DNA of 63,719 nt from NCBI GenBank assembly GCA_024408855.1, contig JAKSUQ010000010.1, positions 1 through 63,719 on the forward strand. The letters run 5' to 3'. Source of the DNA: a bacterium. Its GTDB lineage: Bacteria > Cyanobacteriota > Vampirovibrionia > Gastranaerophilales > Gastranaerophilaceae. Numbering within the stretch: position 1 is the first letter of the stretch; every line of letters begins with the position of its first letter. Shown in pieces: positions 24,847 to 34,091 of the stretch. Under the pieces are notes generated by a model. It worked only from the letters and a program-made list of their open reading frames with translations, ran no database searches and was not told where the DNA came from. Made by a program: the position numbers and the translations under genes.

Positions 24847-27344
24847 TGAATAACCTTGAAAAAGATAAAGATAAAGTGTTCTTAGCGATACATGGTCATT
24901 TTTATCAACCACCGAGGGAAAATCCATGGTTAGAAGCAATAGAACAGCAAGATAGTGCTCTGCCTTTCCACGATTGGAATGAAAGGATTAATAATGAGTG
25001 TTATGCACCAAACTCTGTTTCAAAAATCGTTGACAAAGATAATCATATTCTTGATGTAGTTAACAATTATGAATATATGAGTTTCAATTTTGGTCCGACC
25101 CTGTTATCTTGGATGGAAGCAAATGCTCCGCTTGCATATGAAAGAATTATAAAAGCTGATATTGCAAGCCGAAAACAGCATGGTGGGCATGGAAATGCAA
25201 TAGCGCAGGTTTATAATCACATGATTATGCCGTTAGCAAATGAACGTGATAAGCAAACACAGGTAAAGTGGGGTAAAAAAGATTTTGAATACCGATTTGG
25301 CCGTGAACCGGAAGGTATGTGGCTTGCGGAAACTGCTGTTGATGATGATACCTTGCGAGTTTTAGCCGAAAATGGTATAAAATTTACGGTACTTTCGCCG
25401 TATCAGGCTCAAAAAATTAGGAAATCCGGTGATAGCGAGTGGCAAGATGTAAGCTGGGGAAGTATTGATCCTGCAAGATCGTACAGGTATTACATAAAAT
25501 CAGCTCCGGATAAATATATTGATTTGTTTTTCTATGATGGTGCAATATCAAAATCTGTTGCTTTTGATGAAATTTTGAAAGACGGTAATAAATTTGCAGA
25601 CAGATTAAAAGACGGTATATCAACGTGCAGAGATTATCCGCAGTTGGTTAATATTGCGACTGATGGTGAAAGCTATGGTCATCATACAAAATTTGGTGAT
25701 ATGGCATTAGCATATACTGCAAAAATAAAAGTAAAAGATTATGATTTTGTTATAACGAATTATGCTGAATATCTTGAAAAATACAAAAGTGATTGGGAAG
25801 TTGAACTCAAACCTGTTTCTTCTTGGAGCTGTTTTCACGGTGTAGGAAGATGGAGTGATGATTGCGGTTGTTCAACCGGCGGTCAACCAGGATGGAATCA
25901 AAAATGGAGAAAGCCTTTAAGGGAAGCAATGGATTATCTCAGGGACGAAACAGTTGCAATTACTAAAAAGTTTGGCAGAAAATTCTTTTTAAATACAGAA
26001 CTTGCACGAGATAACTATATTAATGTTATTTTAGACAGAAGTGAAACAAACGTTAAGAGTTTTCAGGAAGAGTTTTTCCTTCCGGATTTGACAGATGATG
26101 AGAGAGTTCAAGCAATGGAGCTGCTTGAAATTCAACGTCAAGCGATGTTGATGTATACAAGTTGCGGTTGGTTCTTCTGTGATATATCAGGAATTGAAAC
26201 TGTACAAATCATGAAATATGCAGCAAGGGTTATGCAGCTTGCCGGAAATTTTGTAAAAAAAGATTTAAAATCAAAATTCCTTGAAATTTTAGACGAAGCT
26301 AAGAGTAATATGCCTGAATTTGGTACAGGGAAAGATATATATGAAAAATTTGTTAATCCATCTGTTGTAACTCCGAAGCAAATTGTCAGTTTGTGGGCAA
26401 TATCCTCTTTATATGAGGATTTTGAGGATGAAGAAGATGTTTATTGCTACAAAATTAAAAAATTATCATATAAAAGAATTGAAAAAGGCAATACAAAATT
26501 AGTTATTGGACATATAGAAGTTAAATCAATGATAACACTTGAAAATTCCGATCTTGTGTTCTCGCTTTTACAATTCTCAGACGGTGATTTCCATTGTGCA
26601 ATAAAAGAATACTATGATGATTTTCAGGAAACAAAAAAAGAGCTTATAAGGACATACCTTGTAAATCCGTTAACGGAAACCATAAGGGCTATTGATAATT
26701 TCTTTGGGTCTGAATACTTTACTTTAAAGGATATTTTTATTGAAGAAAGACGTAAAATATTGCAAATAATGCTCAAAGGAAAACTTCAATCATTTGCAAA
26801 TACTTATAATACAATGTATAACGAAGGTAAAGGCTCAATTTATCAGATGCAATCTTTAGGATTGGAAATTCCTAACGAGTTTAAAATTTCGGCTCAATAT
26901 GTTCTTACTAAAATGTTCAATGAGTTGTTTACTGACTCAAAAGGTTTTATTGACAGTGATATTTTGCAACAAGCAGCTGATATAAATTTTGAAGCAAAGA
27001 GGATTGGTATTGAGATTGACAAGACTCCGACTGAAAAGATTTTTAGCAGGAAAATCTCCCAAAATGTAAGCAGACTTGCATATGCTCTTGATTTTCAACA
27101 AATTGACGCTACTTTGGAACTTTTGGATTGTATAGAAAAACTTGAATTAAAAATTGATATTTCAAAGGCTCAGAATGATTTTTATGCCAAAATTGTTTCG
27201 GAATTAGAAGAACTCATAAGAAATATTACCTGCAATTCGGACAGAGAACTTGTAACAATGCTGTTTTCAATAGGCGAGGACTTAAATATCAATATGGATT
27301 ATCACAAAAGTCTATTTGATAAAAGTTTGGTCGGGAAACTTTAA
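24846..27344 (+). CDS. GH57-family glycosidase with DUF3536 region
   Basis: The 832 residues have an N-terminal glycoside hydrolase family 57 barrel. The first motif is HGHFYQPPRENPWLEA (about 16-31). The nucleophile motif is GREPEGMWLAETAV with Glu162. The acid region is ATDGESYGHH near residue 268. The C-terminal half (about 300-832) corresponds to the DUF3536 extension found in cyanobacteria and other bacteria. GH57 enzymes act on alpha-glucans (amylase, amylopullulanase, branching activities), and the exact activity cannot be read from sequence. There is no signal peptide, so it probably acts on cytosolic glycogen, in line with glgC at 1.8 kb. It is in an operon with the gene before and with ung, which follows after two bases. 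Confidence 0.88.
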   Translation: MNNLEKDKDKVFLAIHGHFYQPPRENPWLEAIEQQDSALPFHDWNERINNECYAPNSVSKIVDKDNHILDVVNNYEYMSFNFGPTLLSWMEANAPLAYERIIKADIASRKQHGGHGNAIAQVYNHMIMPLANERDKQTQVKWGKKDFEYRFGREPEGMWLAETAVDDDTLRVLAENGIKFTVLSPYQAQKIRKSGDSEWQDVSWGSIDPARSYRYYIKSAPDKYIDLFFYDGAISKSVAFDEILKDGNKFADRLKDGISTCRDYPQLVNIATDGESYGHHTKFGDMALAYTAKIKVKDYDFVITNYAEYLEKYKSDWEVELKPVSSWSCFHGVGRWSDDCGCSTGGQPGWNQKWRKPLREAMDYLRDETVAITKKFGRKFFLNTELARDNYINVILDRSETNVKSFQEEFFLPDLTDDERVQAMELLEIQRQAMLMYTSCGWFFCDISGIETVQIMKYAARVMQLAGNFVKKDLKSKFLEILDEAKSNMPEFGTGKDIYEKFVNPSVVTPKQIVSLWAISSLYEDFEDEEDVYCYKIKKLSYKRIEKGNTKLVIGHIEVKSMITLENSDLVFSLLQFSDGDFHCAIKEYYDDFQETKKELIRTYLVNPLTETIRAIDNFFGSEYFTLKDIFIEERRKILQIMLKGKLQSFANTYNTMYNEGKGSIYQMQSLGLEIPNEFKISAQYVLTKMFNELFTDSKGFIDSDILQQAADINFEAKRIGIEIDKTPTEKIFSRKISQNVSRLAYALDFQQIDATLELLDCIEKLELKIDISKAQNDFYAKIVSELEELIRNITCNSDRELVTMLFSIGEDLNINMDYHKSLFDKSLVGKL

Positions 27345-27346
27345 TT

Positions 27347-28003
27347 ATGAATTTAGGTATAGACAAAAGTTGGATTGATGCCGGATTAAATACCGATTTG
27401 ATTGAAGAAATTTTGCAAATAATTGAAGAAAAACGTAAGTATACAGCTATATTACCTAAGCAAGATGATATCTTGAATGCTTTAAAGTTGACTTCTTTGG
27501 ATAATGTAAAAGTTCTCATTATAGGGCAAGATCCGTATCCGAGTGCTGAACATGCTCACGGTCTGGCTTTTTCAAGTCTTTCAAAAAATACTCCTGCTTC
27601 TTTAAAAAATATTTTTAAAAAATTGGAAAAAGATTTTCCTAACTGTTCTCATAATTCTAATTTACTTGATTGTTGGGAAAAACAGGGAGTTTTGTTGCTC
27701 AATACCGCACTGACATTTGAGAGCAAAGATACTAAAGTTCTTAAAGAGCATACTAAACTATGGGCTCCTGTTATAGAAAATATTTTTTCTATATTAAAAA
27801 AAAGGGGAAATCTTATTGTTATGAGATGGGGGACTCATGCTCAAAAAGCAGGTGAGATTTTTAATAATTGTAATAATAACATAATCATAATGGATACAAC
27901 TCATCCGTCGCCATTATCTGCACATAGAGGCTTTATGTCATCGGATCATTTCGTAAGATGTAATCAAATTCTTAAGCATACACCGATTGATTGGAAAACA
28001 TAG
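27347..28003 (+). CDS. ung: Uracil-DNA glycosylase, family 1
   Basis: Removes uracil from DNA to start base-excision repair. The product has 218 residues. The water-activating motif is GQDPYPSAEHAHGLAFSS, with catalytic Asp62. The usual His after PY is Pro, a variant also known in other family 1 members. The second motif THPSPLSAHRGF with the catalytic His is intact. LLNTALTFE and the uracil-binding strand are also present. It starts two bases after the GH57 gene. Its 3' end overlaps the convergent accessory gene by 32 bases. Confidence 0.95.
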   Translation: MNLGIDKSWIDAGLNTDLIEEILQIIEEKRKYTAILPKQDDILNALKLTSLDNVKVLIIGQDPYPSAEHAHGLAFSSLSKNTPASLKNIFKKLEKDFPNCSHNSNLLDCWEKQGVLLLNTALTFESKDTKVLKEHTKLWAPVIENIFSILKKRGNLIVMRWGTHAQKAGEIFNNCNNNIIIMDTTHPSPLSAHRGFMSSDHFVRCNQILKHTPIDWKT

Positions 28004-28979
28004 AGTCATTATCAGCAGCACAAACCGGTATATATACGTCAATATTCTCCCAATCGTTTTTGCTTCTCGGAATTTGTGATGTATTTTTGCTTTTACAATA
28101 ATCGCTCACTCCGTTAATATCAATATGTCCGGCAACGACTCCTTTATATTTTTTTTTGTGGTATTTATTTCCCTGTCGGTATACAAAAATAGTACCTTCC
28201 GGAAAATCTTCATATGCGTAATCTTTTGCTATATCTTCATTAAGTTTGAAAAAGTGTTTTTTTGCATTTTTATTGGTTGTCAATTCGTCACTTGCCATAT
28301 AAGCATATCCGCCATTTAATTTTCCTATATCGCTATATGTATTTTGTAGTGCAATTTTAACAGCTCTGTAACAAAACCCGGTTGAATTTTTCTTTGAGTG
28401 TGATTTTGCATAATTGTATAATTTACTTCCGTTTTCTTTATCATATTTTAAGCCGTTTATAGTTAGTTCGTTTTGAATGCCGATTGGAACTGTTTCTGAA
28501 GCAGTTAAATATTTGCCTCCGTTTGAAGTCGACTTTTGTGATTTGTTGACGGATAAATTTGTATTATTACTTGCAGTTTGTGTTGTACGTGTTTTTACGT
28601 TTGTAGAATTGTATGAACTGAGTATAGGATTATTGTATTCAAATAAATTTCGCAATGGAGTTGACTTGAAAGAAAAGTTTAATAAACTAAAATCATTACT
28701 TTTTGGTGAAAATTTAAAATAATCTTCATTGCTTGAGAATAAGCCAGTGCTGAATGTACTAATGTTAGATGGGGTTGATGTTTGCAGACAAGAATTTCCT
28801 AATATGCTATTCCGACGTTGCGTTATTTTTGAGCTAAACGTATTGATATAATCGTGAAAGCCCTCACTATTAAATGTCGGTGTAATATATTGTGTTTCAT
28901 CGAAATAGTTTGATGAGCATTCCTGATATAATGGTCTAACAAAAGTGTTAAAATTTGAAAAATAATATTTCATGAGCAA
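27972..28979 (-). CDS. Accessory protein with a papain-fold (CHAP/NlpC-like) C-terminal domain
   Basis: The product has 335 residues. The first ~175 are Ser/Asn/Thr/Phe-rich, of low complexity, without a signal peptide. The last ~150 look like a cysteine-peptidase fold of the CHAP/NlpC type. The segment NSTGFCYRAVKIAL carries the Cys on a helix start, FPEGTIFVYRQG is the following strand pair, and VVAGHIDINGVSD carries the His. This assignment is an inference from spacing and pattern; the third polar residue is not certain. Such domains cut peptidoglycan peptides or act as effector toxins. The start is ambiguous: TTG 28979 has AAAGGAT at good spacing, while ATG 28973 lies 17 bases from it. 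It shares a 19-base upstream element with the Cys-rich gene at 39.3 kb. Confidence 0.5.
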   Translation of the reverse strand: MLMKYYFSNFNTFVRPLYQECSSNYFDETQYITPTFNSEGFHDYINTFSSKITQRRNSILGNSCLQTSTPSNISTFSTGLFSSNEDYFKFSPKSNDFSLLNFSFKSTPLRNLFEYNNPILSSYNSTNVKTRTTQTASNNTNLSVNKSQKSTSNGGKYLTASETVPIGIQNELTINGLKYDKENGSKLYNYAKSHSKKNSTGFCYRAVKIALQNTYSDIGKLNGGYAYMASDELTTNKNAKKHFFKLNEDIAKDYAYEDFPEGTIFVYRQGNKYHKKKYKGVVAGHIDINGVSDYCKSKNTSQIPRSKNDWENIDVYIPVCAADNDSMFSNQSVYA

Positions 28980-28993
28980 AAATAATATCCTTT

Positions 28994-29012
28994 ATATATA
29001 TAAAGTAAATAT
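28994..29012 (-). promoter_or_regulatory. 19-base upstream element shared with the Cys-rich gene
   Basis: The 19-base sequence here is identical to 39699-39717. Both lie 14-31 bases upstream of leftward accessory genes, and in mRNA sense read ATATTTACTTTATATATAT. The related ACTTTATATAATC lies upstream of the accessory gene that starts at 13249. A promoter or operator is likely; which is unknown. Confidence 0.4.
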
Positions 29013-29258
29013 GTTTTATAAAATTGCCTTTAAATGTTGTTATTATAGAATTTAAACATTGCTAAAACTGCTCAAACTTAATAATATCTTGAAATTTATA
29101 TTTTAACAAATCTTAATACAGTAGCAAAATTTGATAAAATCCTGTGGACAGAATTTTATAATATTTAAATGTACTTTTGTAAAATTTTTGTAACATTTTT
29201 TAAAAATAAGTCAATTTCTAAACATGTTTTGCATTAATAAACTTTGGGTAGAAGTGTT

Positions 29259-29861
29259 ATGTACGTACAATCAAATAACGACAATTATAATGTTTCCATG
29301 TATGGTTTAAAAAACGGATGGAACAAATTCTCAAAACGCATCGGCAGTTTAGTAAACGACGCGTTACCCGTTAGTACGTTTAAAAACACCGGAAAAACAA
29401 TAGAGAGAATGAAAAAAATTGAAGATTGGGCTTCAAGACCTCACAATAATCGTTTGATTATGGGTGTAATGGCGATTATTATCCAGCCCCTTATAGACTA
29501 TTACAACCATAGAGTTGATGAGGAAACCCGAGTCGTTTCAAGAAACAGGACGATTGCAAAAATTATCGCCGGTACCTCTGTTGGAATGGTTGTCAGAGGC
29601 TTGAGTTACGGACTTGTTAAACAGATGACAAATCCTGAGGGAAAAGATTCTTTTAGCAAAGGTTTACTACCGAAGAAGTTTATCAATGAACTTCAAACAG
29701 TAACAAAATATTTGTATAATTACAGAAATGCTCTATCAATGTTTACTGCTATTTTTGCAATGCTTTTTACTAATTTTTTAGCTGATGCACCTCTTACAAT
29801 TTATTTTGCGAATAGATTTAACGCAAAATCAAAAAAATTGAAGGAGGTGTCTAATGGCTAA
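29259..29861 (+). CDS. Polytopic membrane protein of unknown function
   Basis: The product has 200 residues from ATG 29259. A TTG five codons earlier lacks a ribosome binding site, and the site for 29259 is weak too. A polar N-terminus (about 1-65) is followed by hydrophobic segments at about 68-86 (LIMGVMAIIIQPLIDYY), 103-121 (AKIIAGTSVGMVVRGLSYG) and 160-185 (ALSMFTAIFAMLFTNFLADA). No family is recognised. It overlaps the next gene by eight bases, and both have similar size and layout, so they probably form a two-protein membrane unit. Confidence 0.6.
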   Translation: MYVQSNNDNYNVSMYGLKNGWNKFSKRIGSLVNDALPVSTFKNTGKTIERMKKIEDWASRPHNNRLIMGVMAIIIQPLIDYYNHRVDEETRVVSRNRTIAKIIAGTSVGMVVRGLSYGLVKQMTNPEGKDSFSKGLLPKKFINELQTVTKYLYNYRNALSMFTAIFAMLFTNFLADAPLTIYFANRFNAKSKKLKEVSNG

Positions 29862-30501
29862 ATTCCCTCAAAATTTCTTTGAATTTATTTACAAATCTTT
29901 TAAAGACGACACAGCTAATATGCTTATTTGGACAGGTGTTGCCGGTTGGGCATTGTCTTCTGTCGCACAAATTATCGCAATTCTTGTCAATCCAAAATTT
30001 TCTGACGAGAAAAAAGGATTTCTTCTACCGCAGGAAGTCGCGGATGCTGCTGTAAATATTGCATCTTTCTTCCTTATAACACGAGTATCAAGAAAAATTG
30101 TACTTAATGCCTTTAAGTCCGGTAAGTTTGCATCATCCGGAGTAAGAGAATTTTTAAACAAAAACAAAAATATATATGGTGATAAGGTCGGAAAGCTTGA
30201 TTTTAATTTGGATGAAGTAGCTGAGAAGTTTATGCCATCTAAGGTTAAAGATGAATATTTAAGTACAAAGAGTTTTGCAACGACAATGGCAACTATCGGC
30301 GGAGGAATCGTAGCATCTAATATCATTACTCCGATTTTACGAAACAAGGTCGCTTCGAAAGCTCAAAAGAGTTACATTGAATACAAACATAATATTGAAA
30401 AGCAACAACCGGTAAAAGAAATTACAGAACCTGATGTAAAACAAATTGAGCAGCCTGTCGCAATTACAGCTTTCAAATCTTCTTGCGGATTACGAATTTA
30501 A
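29854..30501 (+). CDS. Membrane protein partner of the preceding gene
   Basis: The product has 215 residues. GGAGG before the ATG lies inside the preceding gene, so translation is coupled. Hydrophobic segments are at about 23-44 (MLIWTGVAGWALSSVAQIIA), 64-80 and 145-165 (TTMATIGGGIVASNIITPIL). The last ~40 residues are polar, with the terminal motif AITAFKSSCGLRI. No family is recognised. Similar paired membrane proteins may be lineage-specific, which is an inference. Confidence 0.6.
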   Translation: MAKFPQNFFEFIYKSFKDDTANMLIWTGVAGWALSSVAQIIAILVNPKFSDEKKGFLLPQEVADAAVNIASFFLITRVSRKIVLNAFKSGKFASSGVREFLNKNKNIYGDKVGKLDFNLDEVAEKFMPSKVKDEYLSTKSFATTMATIGGGIVASNIITPILRNKVASKAQKSYIEYKHNIEKQQPVKEITEPDVKQIEQPVAITAFKSSCGLRI

Positions 30502-30530
30502 TTGCTTATTTAGGCTAATTACGTTACAAT
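30502..30530 (+). promoter_or_regulatory. Promoter of the dihydrolipoamide-dehydrogenase-like gene
   Basis: TTGCTT (30502-30507), a 17-base spacer and TACAAT (30525-30530), right after the stop of the preceding gene and 21 bases before ATG 30552. The leader would be very short. Confidence 0.6.
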
Positions 30531-30551
30531 AAGGTGAAACGAGAGGGATAT

Positions 30552-31781
30552 ATGAACGAATTTGAATACGGAATAATCGGGGGAGGTCCGGCAGGTTATA
30601 CTTGTGGAATTGAACTTGCTATGAAAGGACATTCGGTAGTATTGTTTGAGAAAGATAAAATCGGAGGCACATGCTTAAATAAAGGATGTATCCCGACAAA
30701 ATCATTGTTGCATATTTCAGAAAGCTATAAACAGGCAACGAAGGCTTTTGATTATGGTATAAATCTTGAAGTTCAAGGAATTGATTTTGCAAAAATAAAT
30801 GAATATAAGAACAAGGTAGTTCAAAAAATCGGAAAATCATTGGAAGCAGCTGTAAAAAACAGCGGTGTGAATATAGTATATGCAAATGCTTCCATAAAAG
30901 ATAACCATACAATAATAGCGGACAATTCTGAGTATAAAGTAGAAAATATAATTTTTGCAGGTGGTGCGAAGCCGAAATCAATTAAAGGTCTTGAATATGA
31001 CGGAAATTTTGTTTTGAATTCAGATGATGTTCTTAATTTGGAAAGTCTGCCAAAATCAGTTCTTATTATCGGATCCGGTGCTATTGGAATTGAATGGGCA
31101 AGAATTTTTTCAAATTTCGGGGTAAATGTTATCATAACAGAGCTTGCACCCCATCTTTGTCCAATGGCTGATATAGACATTTCAAAAAGAGTTGAACGTA
31201 TTTTCAAGCAAAATAAAATAAATTATTATCTTAATACTTTTGTTGAAACATTTGAAAATAAACAGGTCATATTATCAAACGGTCAGAAAATTACGGTTGA
31301 TTTTATTCTTATCGCTTGCGGACGTGAACCCATAAAGCCTAAATTTAATAATCTCACAGTATTAGGTGATTCATGCGGCGAAGTTCAACTTGCACATTTT
31401 GCAATCCATCAGGCAAAGGCGTATGTTTCTAATGAAAATTTTGATAAGACTTTGGTACCGTCGGTAATATACGGTTCGCCCGAAATTGCTTGGGTAGGAA
31501 TGCGGGGACAGGATTGCGACGAAAATTGTTCTTCTTCGATGCTTCCGATTGCTTTTTTAGGAAAGGCCTGGTGCGATGACAGCACGGACGGTTTCATAAA
31601 ACTAATAGTAAAAGACGGAAAAATTAAAGGTGCGAGTATTATATCAAACGAAGCCTCCGCTTTAATTCATGAAGTTTTAATAGCTATACAAAATAACCTT
31701 ACAATTGATGATTTAAAACAAGTATGTTTTGCACATCCTACCTACTCTGAGGGAATTTATGAGGTAACTTGCAGGTTGTAA
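30552..31781 (+). CDS. Dihydrolipoamide dehydrogenase-like flavoprotein (short form)
   Basis: An FAD-dependent pyridine-nucleotide disulphide oxidoreductase. The product has 409 residues from ATG 30552 (GAGGGA upstream), about 50 shorter than usual. The FAD motif is GIIGGGPAGYTCG and the redox disulphide Cys41-Cys46 is in GGTCLNKGCIPTKSLL. The NAD domain has IIGSGAIGIEWARIF. The C-terminal catalytic His-Glu pair is in FAHPTYSEGIYE. The shortening lies between the GREP strand and the second FAD motif GDSCGEVQLAH. Dihydrolipoamide is the best-fitting substrate (E3 of glycine cleavage or 2-oxoacid complexes; gcvPB is at 22.2 kb). No complex subunit is adjacent, so related reductase activities remain possible. 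Confidence 0.85.
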   Translation: MNEFEYGIIGGGPAGYTCGIELAMKGHSVVLFEKDKIGGTCLNKGCIPTKSLLHISESYKQATKAFDYGINLEVQGIDFAKINEYKNKVVQKIGKSLEAAVKNSGVNIVYANASIKDNHTIIADNSEYKVENIIFAGGAKPKSIKGLEYDGNFVLNSDDVLNLESLPKSVLIIGSGAIGIEWARIFSNFGVNVIITELAPHLCPMADIDISKRVERIFKQNKINYYLNTFVETFENKQVILSNGQKITVDFILIACGREPIKPKFNNLTVLGDSCGEVQLAHFAIHQAKAYVSNENFDKTLVPSVIYGSPEIAWVGMRGQDCDENCSSSMLPIAFLGKAWCDDSTDGFIKLIVKDGKIKGASIISNEASALIHEVLIAIQNNLTIDDLKQVCFAHPTYSEGIYEVTCRL

Positions 31782-31861
31782 TTATATGTAATAATCTGAT
31801 TAACGTATTTAAAAATGGTTGTTAATTGTATAAAATATTAAAAAAGAAAGGAGTTTTAATA

Positions 31862-33262
31862 ATGGAAATTAAAGTTGTTGAAAATTCAAAAAACATAGAT
31901 GCTGATATACTTGTTGTAAGTATGTTTGAGGGAGAAAGAACTTCAAGCGAGCTTGCAAATAAGTATGCACTTGATGAAGATAATTTTAAAGGTAAGTTTG
32001 GCGAAACATATTTACTTCCTACGTACGGACAAGAACCATACAGAAAAGTTCTTGTTTTAGGTCTTGGTAAAAAATCCGAATTTTGCCCGAATAAAATGAG
32101 AGAAGTCATTGCAAAAGCAATTAAAAAGGCTATGGTAATGGAGGCTAAAAAAATATCTTTTTCTCTCGATAATATAGAATTTGATTATTCTGAACAGTTT
32201 GCTATGGGAGCATATATTGCTGATTATCGTTTTGATAAGTATAAATCCGAGAAAAAAGATAATAAAATTAGCGAAGTTTTTGTACAAGCAAATCCTGAAA
32301 TAGTTTGTAAAGCTGAAAAAATAGCAAGAGCAATGACTTTTGCAAGAAATTTAGCTAACGAGCCGGCCCAATTTGCTACTCCGAACGAATTGGCATCAAT
32401 AGCATGCGATTTGGGCTTGGATACAAAGGTATACAACAGAGAAGAATGTGAAAAAATGGGAATGGGAGCGTTTTTAGCAGTAGGCAGAGGCAGCTCACAA
32501 GAACCTAAATTTATTCACATGAAGTATTCAGTTGATAACCCTAAAAAAAGAATTGCTATAATTGGTAAAGGTATTTGCTTTGATAGTGGCGGATTAGATC
32601 TCAAACCTGCTTCCTCAATGCTTACCATGAAAGATGATATGTCTGGTGCAGCTGCTGTAATAGGTATTATGAGCATACTTAAAGAATTTAACCCGCAAGT
32701 TGAAGTTCACGGAATTATTGCTGCTTGTGAGAATATGCCGGGATGTAAAGCCTATAAACCTGGTGATATTTTAACGGCAAAAAACGGAATGACTATTGAA
32801 GTAGATAATACAGATGCTGAGGGTAGGCTGACTTTAGCTGACGCATTATGCTATGCATGCGAACTTGGTGTTGATGAAGTTATTGATATGGCAACTCTTA
32901 CAGGGGCCTGTATGGTAGCTCTCGGAACAAATGCTTCCGGTATAATGGGAAATGATGACGAGCTTATAAAATCACTTATCAAAACTGCGGATGAAAATGG
33001 TGAGAGATTTTGGGAATTGCCGTTGTGGGAAGAATATTTTGATAGCCTAAAAAGTGATATTGCTGATATGAAGAACACCGGTTCTCGATGGGGAGGAGCT
33101 TCCACAGCAGGAGTATTCTTACAAAAATTTGTAAAAAATGTAAAATGGGCTCATATTGATATTGCCGGTACTGCATTCTTGGAAAAACCTCAAAAGGAAA
33201 TGATTTCAGGTGCAACCGGTGCCGGTGTAAGAACAATGTTAGCTTATATTTTAGCTCAATAG
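31862..33262 (+). CDS. pepA: Leucyl aminopeptidase, M17 family
   Basis: A cytosolic, hexameric metallo-aminopeptidase. From ATG 31862 the product has 466 residues. The AAAGGAG at 31847-31853 fixes this start, although an upstream frame of 12 codons is open. The catalytic centre has GKGICFDSGGLDLKP with the Lys and metal Asp, MKDDMSGAAAVIG, and the signature NTDAEGRLTLADAL with Asp, Glu and Arg. It is a monocistronic gene with its own terminator. Confidence 0.96.
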   Translation: MEIKVVENSKNIDADILVVSMFEGERTSSELANKYALDEDNFKGKFGETYLLPTYGQEPYRKVLVLGLGKKSEFCPNKMREVIAKAIKKAMVMEAKKISFSLDNIEFDYSEQFAMGAYIADYRFDKYKSEKKDNKISEVFVQANPEIVCKAEKIARAMTFARNLANEPAQFATPNELASIACDLGLDTKVYNREECEKMGMGAFLAVGRGSSQEPKFIHMKYSVDNPKKRIAIIGKGICFDSGGLDLKPASSMLTMKDDMSGAAAVIGIMSILKEFNPQVEVHGIIAACENMPGCKAYKPGDILTAKNGMTIEVDNTDAEGRLTLADALCYACELGVDEVIDMATLTGACMVALGTNASGIMGNDDELIKSLIKTADENGERFWELPLWEEYFDSLKSDIADMKNTGSRWGGASTAGVFLQKFVKNVKWAHIDIAGTAFLEKPQKEMISGATGAGVRTMLAYILAQ

Positions 33263-33284
33263 CTAATAGTAATAGATAATTAAG

Positions 33285-33316
33285 AGCGGTCGGCTGATAA
33301 AGTTGACCGCTTTTTA
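33285..33316 (+). terminator. Terminator of pepA
   Basis: AGCGGTC (33285-33291) pairs with GACCGCT (33305-33311) over a 13-base loop, followed by TTTTT. Confidence 0.8.
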
Positions 33317-33337
33317 AATGTTTTTAATTAGATAAAT

Positions 33338-33389
33338 ACAAGCAGTTCTCTCCATTATACTTATTTTTATATAAGTATAAGTTGCTTGT
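33338..33389 (+). promoter_or_regulatory. Nested inverted repeat upstream of rubrerythrin (candidate operator)
   Basis: An inner perfect repeat, TTATACTTAT (33355-33364) with ATAAGTATAA (33371-33380), is enclosed by a second pair ACAAGCA (33338-33344) and TGCTTGT (33383-33389). It ends two bases before the -35 of the rubrerythrin promoter. The A/T-rich palindrome recalls Fur/PerR-family sites, which commonly control rubrerythrin in anaerobes, but the match is not exact. Confidence 0.4.
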
Positions 33390-33390
33390 T

Positions 33391-33419
33391 TTGCATTTTA
33401 TGGTTGATTTTGATAGTAT
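33391..33419 (+). promoter_or_regulatory. Promoter of rubrerythrin
   Basis: TTGCAT (33391-33396), 17-base spacer, TAGTAT (33414-33419), about 40 bases before the ATG at 33460. Confidence 0.5.
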
Positions 33420-33459
33420 TATTTTATTGATATTAATAATTGGTAAAAGGAGAAATTTC

Positions 33460-33999
33460 ATGGATTTAAAGGGTTCTAAAACAGAAAAGAATTTGATGGA
33501 AGCGTTTGCGGGAGAATCTCAAGCAAGGAATAAGTATACTTATTTTGCTTCAAGGGCGAAAAAGGACGGTTATGAACAGATTGCAAAAATCTTTGAAGAA
33601 ACCGCAAATAATGAAAAAGAACATGCAAAAATATGGTTTAAAATACTTAATGGCAGAAGTGTTTCTTCTACTGAAGAAAATCTACAATCAGCTGCCTGTG
33701 GAGAAAATTTTGAATGGACAGATATGTATGAAAGATTTGCAAAAGAAGCTAAAGAAGAAGGCTTTGATGACATAGCATTCTTATTCTCATCTGTTGGTAA
33801 AATTGAAAAAGAACACGAGGAACGATACAGAAAACTTTTAAAATCTGTTCAAGAAAAAAGAGTATTTGAAAGAAATTGCGAAATAGTGTGGATTTGCAGA
33901 AATTGCGGGCATGTGCATTATGGAAAAAATGCCCCTGAAAGCTGTCCTGTTTGCAATCATCCTCAAAGTTATTTTGAAGAAAAATCAAATAATTATTAG
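33460..33999 (+). CDS. rbr: Rubrerythrin
   Basis: A non-haem di-iron peroxidase that removes hydrogen peroxide in anaerobes. From ATG 33460 (AAAGGAG upstream) the product has 179 residues. The four-helix ferritin-like domain carries Glu19, the E52xxH55 ligand pair in NEKEH, Glu97 and the second ExxH (Glu116, His119). The C-terminal rubredoxin domain has Cys146, Cys149, Cys162 and Cys165 for the Fe(Cys)4 centre. Its presence, with a possible PerR-like operator in front, indicates an anaerobic life style with oxidative-stress control. Confidence 0.96.
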   Translation: MDLKGSKTEKNLMEAFAGESQARNKYTYFASRAKKDGYEQIAKIFEETANNEKEHAKIWFKILNGRSVSSTEENLQSAACGENFEWTDMYERFAKEAKEEGFDDIAFLFSSVGKIEKEHEERYRKLLKSVQEKRVFERNCEIVWICRNCGHVHYGKNAPESCPVCNHPQSYFEEKSNNY

Positions 34000-34008
34000 T
34001 ATGTTTAA

Positions 34009-34040
34009 TAACGGGGCGGTTTTAAATTATCGCTCCGTTA
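34009..34040 (+). terminator. Stem-loop terminator after rubrerythrin
   Basis: TAACGGGGCG (34009-34018) pairs with CGCTCCGTTA (34031-34040) with one G-U pair, over a 12-base loop. The following bases are TATTAT rather than a full T-tract. Confidence 0.55.
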
Positions 34041-34091
34041 TATTATCAAAATGAATTGAAGCGTAGTTTTGTTTGTGATTAAATTGATGTT

